Below, piece after piece: positions 19,801 to 30,679 of a DNA stretch of 64,000 nt. Under the pieces are notes generated by a model. The model did not search any database. It was not told the DNA's origin and worked only from the letters and a program-made list of their open reading frames with translations. Origin of the DNA: Metellina segmentata (lineage: Eukaryota > Arthropoda > Arachnida > Araneae > Tetragnathidae); contig OX375872.1 of the NCBI GenBank assembly GCA_947359465.1, positions 3,578,395 to 3,642,394 on the forward strand, written 5' to 3'. A program made the position numbers and the translations under genes. Positions within the stretch are counted from its first letter, which is position 1; every line of letters begins with the position of its first letter.

Positions 19801-20780
19801 TTTGTCTTGCAATTAAAAACCTTCAAAGGTGGCAGGTATACTGGTGGCCTTCTGATCTGTCTGTGTATGATTGTTTGTGTCCCTAGTTGGCAAACATGCC
19901 TTAACAATACTCTCATGCATGAGTTTACAAACTAGGTTCAGATCAATCGACACTAACCAATACACCAAATAAAACTAGGGGAAGGGAATATGTACAAAAA
20001 ACTACGATCAACACATAAACACACTTACCAAATTATTTATTATCACCTTTAAAATTAATAAAGTACCCAATAATAATCATAGGTAAGAGTAAAAATATTT
20101 CCCATCACAACAATATTTTAAAAAGAATAATTGCTGCACCTCACAACACTAACTTAATCAGAATAACTATTGTACACATCACAACTTTAAAAAAATCTCA
20201 ACTTCCCGACAGTACAATTTCATCAGTGGTATATATATAAGCACTTACAAATCTTGACAATTCCTGGCAATATAATTTCATTAGTTGCAAGCACTTAAAT
20301 ATTCATTTCATAAAGAATAAATATTGCCAGTCTTCTACGAGATCCTCAGTTACATGAATCTCACTTATATGTACTATAATTAAATGACCAAAAAACTTAA
20401 ACACATGGGGGGGGACATCAACATATTGAAAAATTAATTATATACAACATAATCACCATTTTGAAACAGTTATTTATCCATTTATTATTGGTTCTCCAGG
20501 CCACTAAGGACCACCTTTTGCAAACTGATCAATTTTCATATTATCAGCCAAAATTGGTAAATAAACTTTTGACGATAATGCCACCCCAAAAAATTGAAAG
20601 AATCGTCTATTCCACCCCCTTTCCTGGGTACTGATCAAATGATAAACTTTTTACTCTTCATCCAATAAAGAGTAACCCCCACATTTAGGATTGAGAGTAT
20701 TCTAGGGTCTTTCGCGCCATCCCTACTCTCTCTAAGAACTTTGGAGTTCCCTAGAAGCACTCATTTTCAACCCCTTTCCC
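19801..20780. other. AT-rich DNA, no gene seen
   Basis: Contains a G9 run near 20407 and AT-rich filler. Nothing recognisable. Confidence 0.4.
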
Positions 20781-21250
20781 GTTCTCGCAACCATTCTCAG
20801 TTACTCTCCCCCTCGTTGGGAGTAACTTGACCACCCATAATGTTTGTTTTCTCCGTTCCCGATGAATCCGGCGGGTCATCTACCTCGTCCTGTATCTTTT
20901 TGTGACCTTCAACCGCCTCCCCTAAATCAATTCAAGGCATATGATTTGACTGCAGAAGGCACACTTCTATCTTTCCTGGCTTGCGACAGCATAGTCATCT
21001 TTCAAGTTGTACATTGGATAACTCCTCAAACGTTGACCCCTCAGATCAGTATCACTGCCTTTCCATCGCACGATGTCGACACCAAGCGTCCCTCCAGATT
21101 GCACCCAGGATCACTCTTCAGATGCCCCTCGGTTCCGGATCGCTGCTATTCCATCACACGACAATGTCGATCGCTCCTTCCTCTTGGTAGGAACCCTCTT
21201 CCGATGTTGACACCCTTTGGTTTAGGATCATCACAGGTCTCCACTATAGA
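20780..21250. repeat. GC-richer segment with diverged internal repeats
   Basis: Phrases related to TCCATCGCACGATGTCGACACC recur at about 21061 and 21150 (TCCATCACACGACAATGTCGATC), and again weakly near 21205. A 201-codon frame crosses it (20844-21449), but the composition looks like translated repeat. I do not call a gene. Confidence 0.4.
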
Positions 21251-21254
21251 TCCT

Positions 21255-21490
21255 AGCTACTCTTTTTGCTATCTGGTGAGTGTTGTCTACGATAATAGAT
21301 ATGTTAATAGATATATTTTCATCTATTTATTGTATACTTCTTGGTTAGCAGTATGTTTTACAATAGCAGCATCCGTTCGTTCTTCCTGGTCTCCACGGGT
21401 CGAATCCCTTCTTTCCTCTCTCCCCAATTCTCCTTCTGGGCCCGGGTGACCTTTCAAGGACCGCCAGTAGAGGATGTTCTTCCCTGTGTA
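21255..21490 (-). repeat. Dispersed repeat R3, copy 2
   Basis: Paralogue of 19540-19800, sharing the exact 20-mer CCCGGGTGACCTTTCAAGGA. Its end (AGAGGATGTTCTTCCCTG) is the reverse complement of a phrase in the 130-bp tandem repeat at 18.15 kb. Confidence 0.6.
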
Positions 21491-21534
21491 CTATTTCTCT
21501 CTTATGTCCAGAGACTACCAACAGTGTGTAGTAT

Positions 21535-21950
21535 GAGTAGTTTCTAATAACCCAAAACAGGTCCGCGATAAACTAAACGTTATTGAGACACTTCATTGAA
21601 TTCGATTCTTTGCGCAACTCATTTTACCATTGAAACTCAAATTTTTTATTTTGTTATATTTTTTTAAATAACACTAGTCTTAAATATTTAGTAGTATTAC
21701 CAATTTTTTAATTTCTTTATTCAATTTAGCCTTTTAACTTCTCTTGAAGTTATAAGACGTTTCAAAGCCTTTACTATCAATCGATTACCAGATGGTTCGG
21801 TATTTTCAATGTATAAGATATATTTTCTCCTAGACATAATTTAAATGGTGCTACAAAGAAACGATTTCTGAAAATAAGTCAACTAATCAAGTCTGTCAGC
21901 TGAAATGGAGCAGCTGCGGATGTGTGTGTATCTCAAACGTCGTTTTCCCC
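21535..21950 (+). repeat. Dispersed repeat R2, copy 2 (uninterrupted)
   Basis: The paralogue of 16340-16548 plus 17663-17960 without the pogo/Tc1-like insertion. Diverged. Confidence 0.55.
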
Positions 21951-22735
21951 CAGAGCAGGAATCTATTTTTAGATAAGGTTTCGCAGCTGGTTTTATGGGA
22001 AATAAGCAAATCTGAAAAAATAACAGATCTCATCAAAAAAATAATTTCATTTGCGCAGCGTAAGCAAGCAGGTAGCGTTCGTGTTACTTCTAAATTTTGC
22101 TAAATGGATCGTAATATTCAGAGGTTTTTTCTCCCTACGTCACGGATTGTCTTTGGCTGATATCCTTGGCGTTTTATTTTGATCATCTGAATCACCGGAA
22201 ACAGGATTTGATTAGTTCTAAGTTCTGGGATTCGACCTTCGCAGGATAGCTGAAGTGGAAGTAAGTTGATTTTTTCGGTCGAGGTCTTCTATTAATCAGG
22301 GATATTACGACTGATCTGAAATATTCGCTCCTCTCTGTAGACATCCCCTTCAGTGTATTATCGCCAACTGAAAAGACCTTTCTCACGCTAAGCTGTCTGG
22401 TTGAGTCTATGAATCGGAAGAGCTTTTTTGCTGTTTGCATATGGAAAATCAGTCCTTTTCTTGGCACTTCGAAATAAAAATACATTCTTTAAGGGGACAC
22501 AATAAATTATATTTGAGTGTACCTTATTCCAAAAATCATGAAATGTGTATACATCACAAGAAAAAATTCCTTCCGCAAATTAAAAAATTTTTCAAATATT
22601 TTTTCTTTATATTCATGGAAGTGCTTTCAGAATTTTTTGTGTATGCTTGCATGTGCTGTAGTTAGTTATTTCGTTACAAGTATTTTTACCCATTTTACTA
22701 TTGACGAACATAAAGAATGCCTGTCCGAATGTTGA
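21951..22735. other. No supported gene
   Basis: Several 65-97 codon frames lie on both strands (for example 22192-22485 minus and 22435-22665 plus), but none has a recognisable motif, and they overlap each other. Confidence 0.4.
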
Positions 22736-22739
22736 AGAT

Positions 22740-22865
22740 ATTGGCGTTTTTGATCATGACGACATCAAGAGCATTAGCTTTTCTAATGACGAGATCTCCC
22801 ATCAAGTTCTGGCCAGTTTTGCTAACGGCGAGAGACCTTATCAAAACCACCACAAGAAGGGTTAA
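22740..22865 (+). repeat. Palindromic minisatellite family PM, copy 1
   Basis: Contains ATGACGACATCAAGAGCATTAGC, TTTTCTAATGACGAGATCTCCCATCAAG and GGCCAGTTTTGCTAACGGCGAGAG, then AACCACCACAAGAAGGGTT. It shares its building blocks with 31.4, 35.2, 47.1 and 61.0 kb. Confidence 0.65.
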
Positions 22866-22899
22866 ACAATAATTTTAAAAAATTTCGATATTAAAAAGA

Positions 22900-23110
22900 A
22901 GTTACTCGCTGTTTCGCTCGATTCTTAGACAGTTTCTCGAGAAAGTACGGATCACAAAATTATGAAATTAACATGGTTTATTCAAAATTATACAGGGACC
23001 AAGACGGAGAAGATTTTTTTCTCGATGCGGCTATTAGTTAAGGGTGCATTAAGTGTCAAAGTCGAAAAAAGCGAAATTTCTATCGTGAGTGAACAAAACA
23101 CGTGCAAATT
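22900..23110 (+). repeat. Repeat R1-related segment
   Basis: TCGCTGTTTCGCTCGATTCTTAGACAG..., GGTTTATTCAAAATTATACAGGG and GCGGCTATTAGTTAAGGGTGCATTAAGTGTC match 23705-23885, and in part 11750-11890. Confidence 0.65.
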
Positions 23111-23704
23111 TTCAATCTTCAGCTGTGAGTTTTTTTAGAGTACCTCAAAACATAAATTTTTACACCTCGACGATCTTTTTTAAAATTTCAATTTGGATCC
23201 TGAGAATATTTATTTGGAAATTCGTGAAAAATCGGGACATTTTCGTTACTTTACGGGAAACCTTAGAATGTACTCTTTCTTATGGTACACTTATTTTTGA
23301 AATTGGTTTATAAATAAATTCGATGCGATTAAAAGTTGGTCAGACAAATTTAGGAATTAGGGAAATTTTCGTTACTTTTTGTTAAAACTGTCATATCTAT
23401 AGCTTAATACTATTAGTTTTAAAATTCGAAAATTCCACGTGAAAGCTTAGAATGTACTCTTTCTTATGGTATAATTATTTGTAAAATTGATTAATAAATA
23501 AACTTGATGCTATGTAAAGTATAATTTATAATTTAAAAATTTTGCGATGTACATTTTTTTCTCACTGAAATGAAAGGTTACATTTCTAACTAAGGGGTTT
23601 GTCAGATATAAAATTTATCGCAGCAACAATTACCATATCAACAATTTTTTTATTTGGCCGTATAAACTCGCTGTGACTTTATAGCACGGAAAGTTCAAAA
23701 GGCT

Positions 23705-23885
23705 CAACTCGCTTTCTTCGCTCGTTTCTCAGACGGTTTCCCGAGAAAGTACAAATAAGAAAATTACGATATTTTAATATGGTTTATTCAAAATTGTACA
23801 GTGAACAAGATGGAGGAGGTTTTGTACTGATGCGGCTATTAGTTTAGGGTGCATTAAATGTTAGAGTAACAAAAAAGCGAAATCA
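23705..23885 (+). repeat. Repeat R1-related segment, second local copy
   Basis: A diverged direct repeat of 22900-23110 (CTCGCTTTCTTCGCTCGTTTCTCAGACGG, GGCTATTAGTTTAGGGTGCATTAA). Non-coding. Confidence 0.65.
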
Positions 23886-24160
23886 CTTGCCAAAGGAGTG
23901 TTGGTTTGCGAATCAAACAAAATGGGATTGTGTTGCAATCCGGGGATTGGCGAGCATTAGCGTGCATGGGACGGAGCCCTCGCTGTGATGTCATGATCCG
24001 TAAAGTTCAATCAGGAATATACGAATTATTAAGATAGTTTAGCCGTCGCTGGAGATTGACTGCAAAAGGAGTGTTGGTTTGTGAAGGTAACCAAATGGTA
24101 TTGCGTAGCAATCCCCGGGGAGTTGGCGAGCGTAAGCGAGCATGGGGCGGAGCCCCCTAG
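23885..24160. repeat. Cluster of short hairpin words, locus 2 (two tandem units)
   Basis: Units at about 23895-23985 and 24064-24160 start AAAGGAGTGTTGGTTTG and carry, in order, GGTTTg...cAAACC-type, ATTGCgtaGCAAT, GCGAGCgtaaGCGAGC and GGGGCggaGCCCC words, ending in CCTAG. Most are stem-loops with 3-5 base loops. Related to 11195-11480. Two overlapping 60-70 codon minus-strand frames here are byproducts. Confidence 0.75.
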
Positions 24161-24479
24161 TAATGAAAAAGATGGTAAACCGGTATAAGTAAATAAGAAT
24201 GTTACATATAAGTAAGCAAATATCCAAAATTCTGATTTTGAATACATAGAAAATGTTTGGTTTCGTTTCTCACTCTGGGGTCTTTTTGCAGGAATGTAGA
24301 AAAAACGATTTGTTGAACATTACATTTGGGGACAGCAATTTTGTTGTCTTAGATCTCTGACTTGTTTTTGACTAACTTTTGGCCTCTGAATCCAAAAATA
24401 ACTGCAGTTTTTGTCTAAAATACCCTCTCTTTGTTTCAAAAGTCATCCAAAATGTGCATATAAAGAAAAAAAAGGAAAC

Positions 24480-25730
24480 CTTTGCAAATATACTGTTTAC
24501 AAAGAATAGTTTTATTGATACAAAGGCTATTTTTTGTTAGTACAAGTTAAATTGTGTTCATAGAAATAGTAAAGTTTTTTCACCAAACGGTAAACATACA
24601 TATTAAATTTCTCTTATAGCTTTTTCTGTTGCAACTGTGGACATTCTCGCTTGATGCTCCAATAACAGTCAGCCATCTATTTTATGTAAAAATTTCAATT
24701 TGATGCTCATGTTGCAACCGACCATTTTGAAGCTCTCCAAGAGATGCTGGACAATTTCGGTGCAATTATGTGCTCCTGTATTTCCAAGAAAGTCTTTAAC
24801 AATGTTTTTGAATGCCAACCAAGCATTTTTTTTGAAGTTTTGTCATTGCTCTGATGAAATGTTCATTTTTAACGTGCTGCCGAATCTGTGGACCATCAAA
24901 CACACCGGCCTTTATCTTTTCAAATGACAGGCTCGGAAATATCGAAATGAGATACTTGAATCCTTCAAGTGACAAACAAAGTTTTAACAAATTGCTTCAT
25001 GAGACCCAGTTTGGAAAAGATGGGAAAATAAGGCGGTGTATGGCTGATGTAGAATGTTTGGGTCACCAGGTTTCAAGTTAGACCTTGTCGGCTAATTCGA
25101 CTGAACACAATACTTATCACGAGCTCTGTTGTCCCACATACACAAAAAACAGGGATACTTGGTATATCCGCGTTGCTGGAGGAAGTCAAGGAAGATGGAG
25201 GCCAAGGAGGATCATTTTAAAGTCAACACAGATGATCCATTGGTGCATGTGATATTGCAAAAAATCAATGACTCTCTTTATGTCTTCATATTCTTCACGC
25301 AAGCAAACTGAATGGCCTATTGGGAGTAAACCAAATAAATTTCCACTGTGGAGGTGGACACACTTCAAGCTCCGCTTTGAGCTATCGATGAACATTCGCC
25401 ATTCAGTTGCGTTATAGGCTGAAATTTCCAACTCTTCCATTAAACTATGTACGTTATGGCAATACACAAATCCATCATCCCTTCGAAAGTATTGCAGAAA
25501 CGCATTTTCTCTTGGTCGAAAGTAGGATACCTTAGCCCCTTTTCAAGCAAGTTTTTCTCGTACAGTCTTGATGCTAACAGCTCTAAAGCTTTCTTGGATA
25601 GTCCCAAATAATTCAGCTCATGGTGGTCCTTTACGTACGTTATCAAGATCAATTTCAAAATCATCACCACTCATTCCTGTATTTCCATAGAGGGTAATTC
25701 TTTGAAAACTGGCACTGGGATTTCAGTTGG
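24480..25730 (-). pseudogene. Decayed copy of an uncharacterised arthropod gene/element family
   Basis: The minus strand, from 25670 downward, gives broken but consecutive pieces in several frames. These are LASRLYEKNLLEKGLRYPTF, then MRFCNTFEGMMDL, then EWRMFIDSSKRSLKCVHLHS and GNLFGLLPIGHSV, then GYTKYPCFLCMWDNRARD, then KAGVFDGPQIRQHVKNEHF and NAWLAFKNIVKDFLGN, then GCNMSIKLKFLH. I recognise this order from a family of long, mostly intronless proteins found in many arthropods, possibly transposon-derived, function unknown to me. Here stops (for example after VQSN) and frameshifts interrupt it repeatedly, so it is a pseudogene. The name and function are left open. Confidence 0.6.
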
Positions 25731-26360
25731 TAACTAGGATACTCTATTTTACATTTGTTTTTCTTGTTATATCCTGACGTTTTCAAAAGTAACAATCACT
25801 TGAGTGATCTCTGATCCTAATTATAGATGGAAATTTATCACGTGTTCTCTTCGTCCTCATCCGTATGGTTGGTTTTTATGATTGGTCCTAGATGGTTGCA
25901 TGTTTGACCGATCCAGTAGTTCACTTCTTTTTTCCTGGTTCTTGGCTTTCGATTCTGGCAAGGCTGGTTAAAAGTTGAGAATCCATTCTTGCTTTTAACC
26001 ACTATTATTGCTTCTCTCCATCTCCACAGTATAATCTAAAATGCTTGTACGTTTTATTTCATTTATCAGATTAAATGTAGAAAAGTGCTCTAAAATGTTA
26101 ATTTTCAAGTAATTCAAATGTATCAATTAAATAAATCGACTTTCTTATGCTTGAATGATTGAAATTTTATTTGAAAAAGTGAATCTTCAAATCGGTAGGA
26201 GTGAACACTAAAGAAAAGAATGAGTTTCGCATACCAGTAATATCCTACGGCATTCTAGAGTATCACGGTTTGGAATTTTAGGAAAACAAATTTCTTGGAG
26301 TTATTAAGGTTGATTCTAGGTTCGTTGTTTATTCAAAGTTCGTCTTATCTTTGATTTTAG
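25731..26360. other. No gene seen
   Basis: AT-rich DNA with no supported frame. Confidence 0.4.
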
Positions 26361-26361
26361 C

Positions 26362-26660
26362 GCTGACGAACCGATAAAGTGGTTAAGGGGGTAGCCTCTA
26401 GATCAGAAGGTTCCAATCCGGGCATGGATGTTTGTAAGCGTATGGTGTAGAGGCAGATGGTGCACCTTAAATCTGTCGTGACCGAAAGTCCTTACGTTGG
26501 ATTGGTGTGGAAGTTTGGAGAGTGTCAGCTCAGGCGTTGCTTCGTCATCTGACCGTGGTTCAAAATGACGAGATATCTTCCTTTCCCTTAAGGGATTGAT
26601 CCCGGACCGTCGTCAATAGCTCGTTGTGTTGCTCTAGTACGACGTTAAAAACAAATTACC
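26362..26660 (+). repeat. SINE, near full length, plus strand
   Basis: A tRNA-like head (AAAGTGGTTAAGGGGGTAGC, CTAGATCAGAAGGTTCCAATCC, a decayed B box) is followed by the body (GGGCATGGATGTTTGTAAGCG, GCACCTTAAATCTGTCG, GTGTGGAAGTTTGGAGAGTG, TTGCTTCGTCATCTGACCGT) and the tail (CCCTTAAGGGATTGATCCC, GTTGTGTTGCTCTAGTACGA, CGTTAA). It would be transcribed by RNA polymerase III and mobilised by a LINE. It is the best complete reference copy, since the one at 63.8 kb is cut. Confidence 0.88.
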
Positions 26661-26694
26661 AAATTGACTCAAAAACATGCAATTTTAATCCTCC

Positions 26695-26815
26695 GAGTGG
26701 TTTCATTCATCCATTCAATTTTGTTAATGACTAGATATCTCATACAATTTTCTCAATCACGAGATACCTCATCCAGTTTTGTTAATGACGATATATCTTG
26801 ACCAAGTACCCCATC
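26695..26815 (+). repeat. Palindromic minisatellite family PM, copy 2
   Basis: Three spaced units: TTTTGTTAATGACTAGATATC, TTTTCTCAATCACGAGATACC and TTTTGTTAATGACGATATATC, about 40 bp apart. It lies between two SINE copies. Confidence 0.7.
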
Positions 26816-26859
26816 GGGACAAAGCTGCACTATTATTCCAGAGAGGTAGATAGGTAAGT

Positions 26860-27010
26860 ATTTAATTAACGTCGCACTGGAGCAACACAACGGGCTATTG
26901 GCGACGGTCCTGAGATCAACCCTCGAAGATAAAGATTCGAGGACGTCATTGTGAACTATGGTCAGATGGTCACACCTGAAATGACACATCCAAACTTCCA
27001 CATCAGACCA
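26860..27010 (-). repeat. SINE copy, minus strand
   Basis: Starts with the inverted tail (AATTAACGTCGCACTGGAGC, AACACAACGGGCTATTGGCG) and continues through GAGGACGTCATTGTGAACTA. Truncated before the tRNA-like head. Confidence 0.8.
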
Positions 27011-27109
27011 ACGTGAGGGCATTTGTGGCCCCAAGAGATTTACCATGCATCGATTGGACGGTCTTTGGTTGGAAACCCTCTGATTACGTTGCTCTTCCAA
27101 CAAGATTAT

Positions 27110-27270
27110 CACGTTAGCGTGGAAGTTTAGAGAGTGCCATCTCAGGTGTGACCATAACATCTGACAGTGGATCAAAATTAAGTGGTGGTGTCCATCTCTT
27201 GGGGTTGATTCTTTACCATCGCGATTAACCCAATGTGTTGCTCTAGTGCGACGTTTATTAAATACCTACC
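27110..27270 (+). repeat. SINE copy (3' half), plus strand
   Basis: GTGGAAGTTTAGAGAGTGCC through CCAATGTGTTGCTCTAGTGC and GACGTTTATTAAATACC. It lies tail-out, opposite to the neighbour at 26860-27010, forming a loose inverted pair. Confidence 0.8.
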
Positions 27271-27304
27271 TCACAACCTGGATTATTTTCATAATTTATC
27301 AGGT

Positions 27305-27440
27305 TGGTCGGTAAGTAGTTGAATTAAATTAACGTACGTCCCGCTGGAGTAAGTGAACGGGCTCTGGGTGAATCTCGAAACGTCATTTCGTTCGAAGACG
27401 AAGATGACGAAACAAGCTTCAAATTTTGAATTCATGTGAT
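27305..27440 (-). repeat. SINE fragment, minus strand
   Basis: AAATTAACGTACGTCCCGCTGGAGTAAGTGAACGGGC is a diverged inverted tail. The rest fades out. Confidence 0.5.
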
Positions 27441-28105
27441 GCCATTTCAGGCCGATTGAATGCGTACCCTTTTGTACACGATGGTCTTTGTTTGGATTCG
27501 AGTTGCTAATTCGTTACTGTTCCAATCGGGCATTCCAAATGGTAATTAAGAGCCAAGTAGGCAAAAACATTTTTCTTGCCTAGAACTGTTAACAATTTGG
27601 AACAGGTTTTTGCATCAGAGGCTGTACAGTAAAGGGCGAATTTTGATGCAAAGATAAAAAGGAGGATCAAGTGCAAGAAGAAAGCTGTAGCTAAAAAAGA
27701 ATTCTACTTTATCTGAGTCGATTATGTCTTGCTCAGAGTTGGAGTCAAATCAAAAGTGTTGTTGAAGCGTTCATTGCACTTCTAGAAATGTGATAACATT
27801 TCTTGACTTTTACTAAAAATGACGCTCTGAAACTGTCCCTCCGCTAGCTATAATCAATGGCTATTGCGACATGTGAATGTTAATTATATATGTTAGAGTC
27901 AGCTTTACTGGATTTGGATAACAAGGTCAGTTGTGATTTGAATACGGAAGTGTAAAAAGCCAGCATAACTCTAATTTGCTTCTAAAGATTTAATTGAAGA
28001 ATGATGTAGGAGAGATAATGTGATTTTTCTCAGGCTCGTCACACATCTTGAGAAGTTATTTATCTGCAGCAATTTTTCTTCGTCATCTTCGTGACATTTA
28101 AGGCC
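27441..28105. other. No gene seen
   Basis: Short frames only; no recognisable motif. Confidence 0.4.
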
Positions 28106-28109
28106 ATAC

Positions 28110-28585
28110 GGATAGCAGTTGGAGGATCGAGTGCGTGAACACCTCGTGATGGCTAATGGTCTCAATCATTCAATGTGGGAATTGATCTTTATTTGAGGTC
28201 TTATCTAGAAACCATTGGATTGATCCCTGGGAAATCCTTGGAATTGTCCGTTGGGAACGACCGGGCCTGGTCAATTTTCAAGTAAGTTATTCCTTGTTCA
28301 CTCAGATGTAGCTAACTTTTAATTTTTTAGGTTTTAAAAAATTGCTGCATTCTAAGTTATGCAAAACTTGAAATTATCTTTTTAAAACAATCCTACTTCA
28401 AACCCTTTTTTATGAATGACACTTTAGGTAGCGGATTCAAAACGTGAGCACCTCGCGACGGCGAATAAGCTCAATCATTTGGTAAATGATATTTCTTTCG
28501 ATTTCATGGACCAAGCCAGAATACAGAGCATTAATTCTCCTTGTTATTGTCAGTGCTGTCTGTCGTGAACATACTACATGAAATA
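28110..28585 (+). repeat. Diverged tandem repeat R4, left part
   Basis: Units of about 320 bp begin with GTG(C)GTGAACACCTCGTGATGG near 28125 and GTGAGCACCTCGCGACGGCG near 28442. They include AAGTAAGTTATTCCTTGTTC and CACTCAGATG. The pattern resumes at 30.69 kb after the inserted mariner. Confidence 0.55.
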
Positions 28586-28594
28586 CTAGAGTGA

Positions 28595-28813
28595 TCAAAA
28601 AGGACTCGGAATGCTGTTAGAAAACGTATCAATTGATTGGTCAAAATTTATTACATCTCCTTCAAAATAATCTCCGACTTCAATGCACTTCCTTACCTTA
28701 AGTTCCTTCAGGGTTCGTATCGAATTTTCTTTTATTGCATCAATGCACTCAAAACGGTGATACCAAAGAGAGAGTTTCACCCGTGGAAATAAGAAAAGGT
28801 CACACGGTGCCAT
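28595..28813 (-). pseudogene. Mariner transposase C-terminal fragment
   Basis: A 72-codon frame beginning MAPCDLFLFPRVKLSLWYHR, the mariner motif around the third catalytic acidic residue (normally preceded by PYSPDL, here lost), then EVGDYFEGDVINFDQ near the end. The remainder of the protein is upstream (higher coordinates) in other frames. Confidence 0.8.
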
Positions 28814-29158
28814 TTCATATTGTTGGACGCTTTGTCAAAAAATCACGATTAATAATGACATTGTGAGAAGGCGCATTACACAATTCAGATTGTTTTCGCA
28901 AAACACTCGAATAATAATCTTTATCGACCGTCTGAACCAGTTGGTAATCACGACAATCAAAGAAAATAGTCAACATTCCATTGATTTGGAGGCGACTTTG
29001 GTCTTTTCGGTCTTCCTTTCAATTCATTGTTGAGCTGTTTCTGTATCAAAAGCATAGATCCAATTCTGCTACGAAGTGGATGGCAATAATACGTTTTCGA
29101 AAGGAGAGAAAGCATCTCTTGGGACACTACAACATCTCGAGAAGCGACGTGTCGCAAA

Positions 29159-30600
29159 CTTAAATCATCTTTCAAAACTGTACAAATGATCTTTCAAAAT
29201 TGAACAACAATGTCTCTTATTGTTAAACGACGATACTAAGCTCTAATTCCCTGACCTGATTAACATGTTGATCATTAGTCGAAGTGGATGGTTTACCGAA
29301 TCATTCAAGACTGATTCTTTACCTTCTTTAAACTTTTTATACCAATCAAATACTGTTGTTTTTGATAAACAGTCGTTTCAAATGTGTAGCAGAAATTCCT
29401 TTTCAATGCATGTTTATTGCTCAATTCCATTCGACATTTTAGAAAATCAACGAAGCGCAAATTGATTTTCAGACGATAAAAATACCCAAATCCCTTTCAG
29501 ATGTCCAATGAAATAATGAGTTCTTAAATCATCTTTCAAAACTGTACAAATGATCTTTCAAAATTGAACAACAATGTCTCTTATTGTTAAACGACGATAC
29601 TAAGCTCTAATTCCCTGACCTGATTAACATGTTGATCATTAGTCGAAGTGGATGGTTTACCGAATCATTCAAGACTGATTCTTTACCTTCTTTAAACTTT
29701 TTATACCAATCAAATACTGTTGTTTTTGATAAACAGTCGTTTCAAATGTGTAGCAGAAATTCCTTTTCAATGCATGTTTATTGCTCAATTCCATTCGACA
29801 TTTTAGAAAATCAACGAAGCGCAAATTGATTTTCAGACGATAAAAATACCCAAATCCCTTTCAGATGTCCAATGAAATAATGAGTTCTTAAATCATCTTT
29901 CAAAACTGTACAAATGATCTTTCAAAATTGAACAACAATGTCTCTTATTGTTAAACGACGATACTAAGCTCTAATTCCCTGACCTGATTAACATGTTGAT
30001 CATTAGTCGAAGTGGATGGTTTACCGAATCATTCAAGACTGATTCTTTACCTTCTTTAAACTTTTTATACCAATCAAATACTGTTGTTTTTGATAAACAG
30101 TCGTTTCAAATGTGTAGCAGAAATTCCTTTTCAATGCATGTTTATTGCTCAATTCCATTCGACATTTTAGAAAATCAACGAAGCGCAAATTGATTTTCAG
30201 ACGATAAAAATACCCAAATCCCTTTCAGATGTCCAATGAAATAATGAGTTCTTAAATCATCTTTCAAAACTGTACAAATGATCTTTCAAAATTGAACAAC
30301 AATGTCTCTTATTGTTAAACGACGATACTAAGCTCTAATTCCCTGACCTGATTAACATGTTGATCATTAGTCGAAGTGGATGGTTTACATTCAAGACTGA
30401 TTCTTTACCTTCTTTAAACTTTTTATACCAATCAAATACTGTTGTTTTTGATAAACAGTCGTTTCAAATGTGTAGCAGAAATTCCTTTTCAATGCATGTT
30501 TATTGCTCAATTCCATTCGACATTTTAGAAAATCAACGAAGCGCAAATTGATTTTCAGACGATAAAAATACCCAAATCCCTTTCAGATGTCCAATGAAAT
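29159..30600. repeat. 364-bp tandem repeat, four copies, inside the mariner
   Basis: Units start CTTAAATCATCTTTCAAAAC at 29159, 29523, 29887 and 30251: a constant 364-bp step. The copies are identical by eye except that the fourth lacks six bases (CGAATC) near 30387. The unit covers the N-terminal coding part of the mariner transposase on the minus strand. The 66-codon plus-strand frames repeated in each unit are antisense shadows. Confidence 0.97.
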
Positions 30601-30679
30601 AAATTCCTGACTGTAATAAGTAGTAAAAATATTTGATAAACGTTTGAAGACGCTATCTACTCAAATCCTGTTGTATTTC

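Larger units (their letters stand above)
28586..30623 (-). mobile_element. Mariner-family transposon, dead, with an internal 4x tandem duplication
   Basis: The left end CTAGAGTGATCAAAAAGGAC resembles the terminus of the second mariner at 37145 (CTACTGGGATCAAAATGGAT). The right end (AATTCCTGACTGTAATAAGTAG) is a degraded partner. TA flanks both ends (28584-28585, 30624-30625). Minus-strand translation gives mariner transposase pieces in order: an N-terminal part containing a PSTSTNDQH-like and RRLTIRDI-like segment (four times), the middle (SRIGSMLLIQKQLNNELKG), and the C-terminus (APCDLFLFPRVKLSLW, VGDYFEGDVINF). Many stops and frameshifts. Confidence 0.8.

Noticed and set aside
20844..21449. 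A 201-codon plus-strand frame
   Set aside because: It overlaps diverged internal repeats and the dispersed repeat R3; no domain, signal or family resemblance is seen.
29265..30551. Four near-identical 64-66 codon plus-strand frames
   Set aside because: They are antisense to the mariner transposase segment in the 364-bp tandem repeat.
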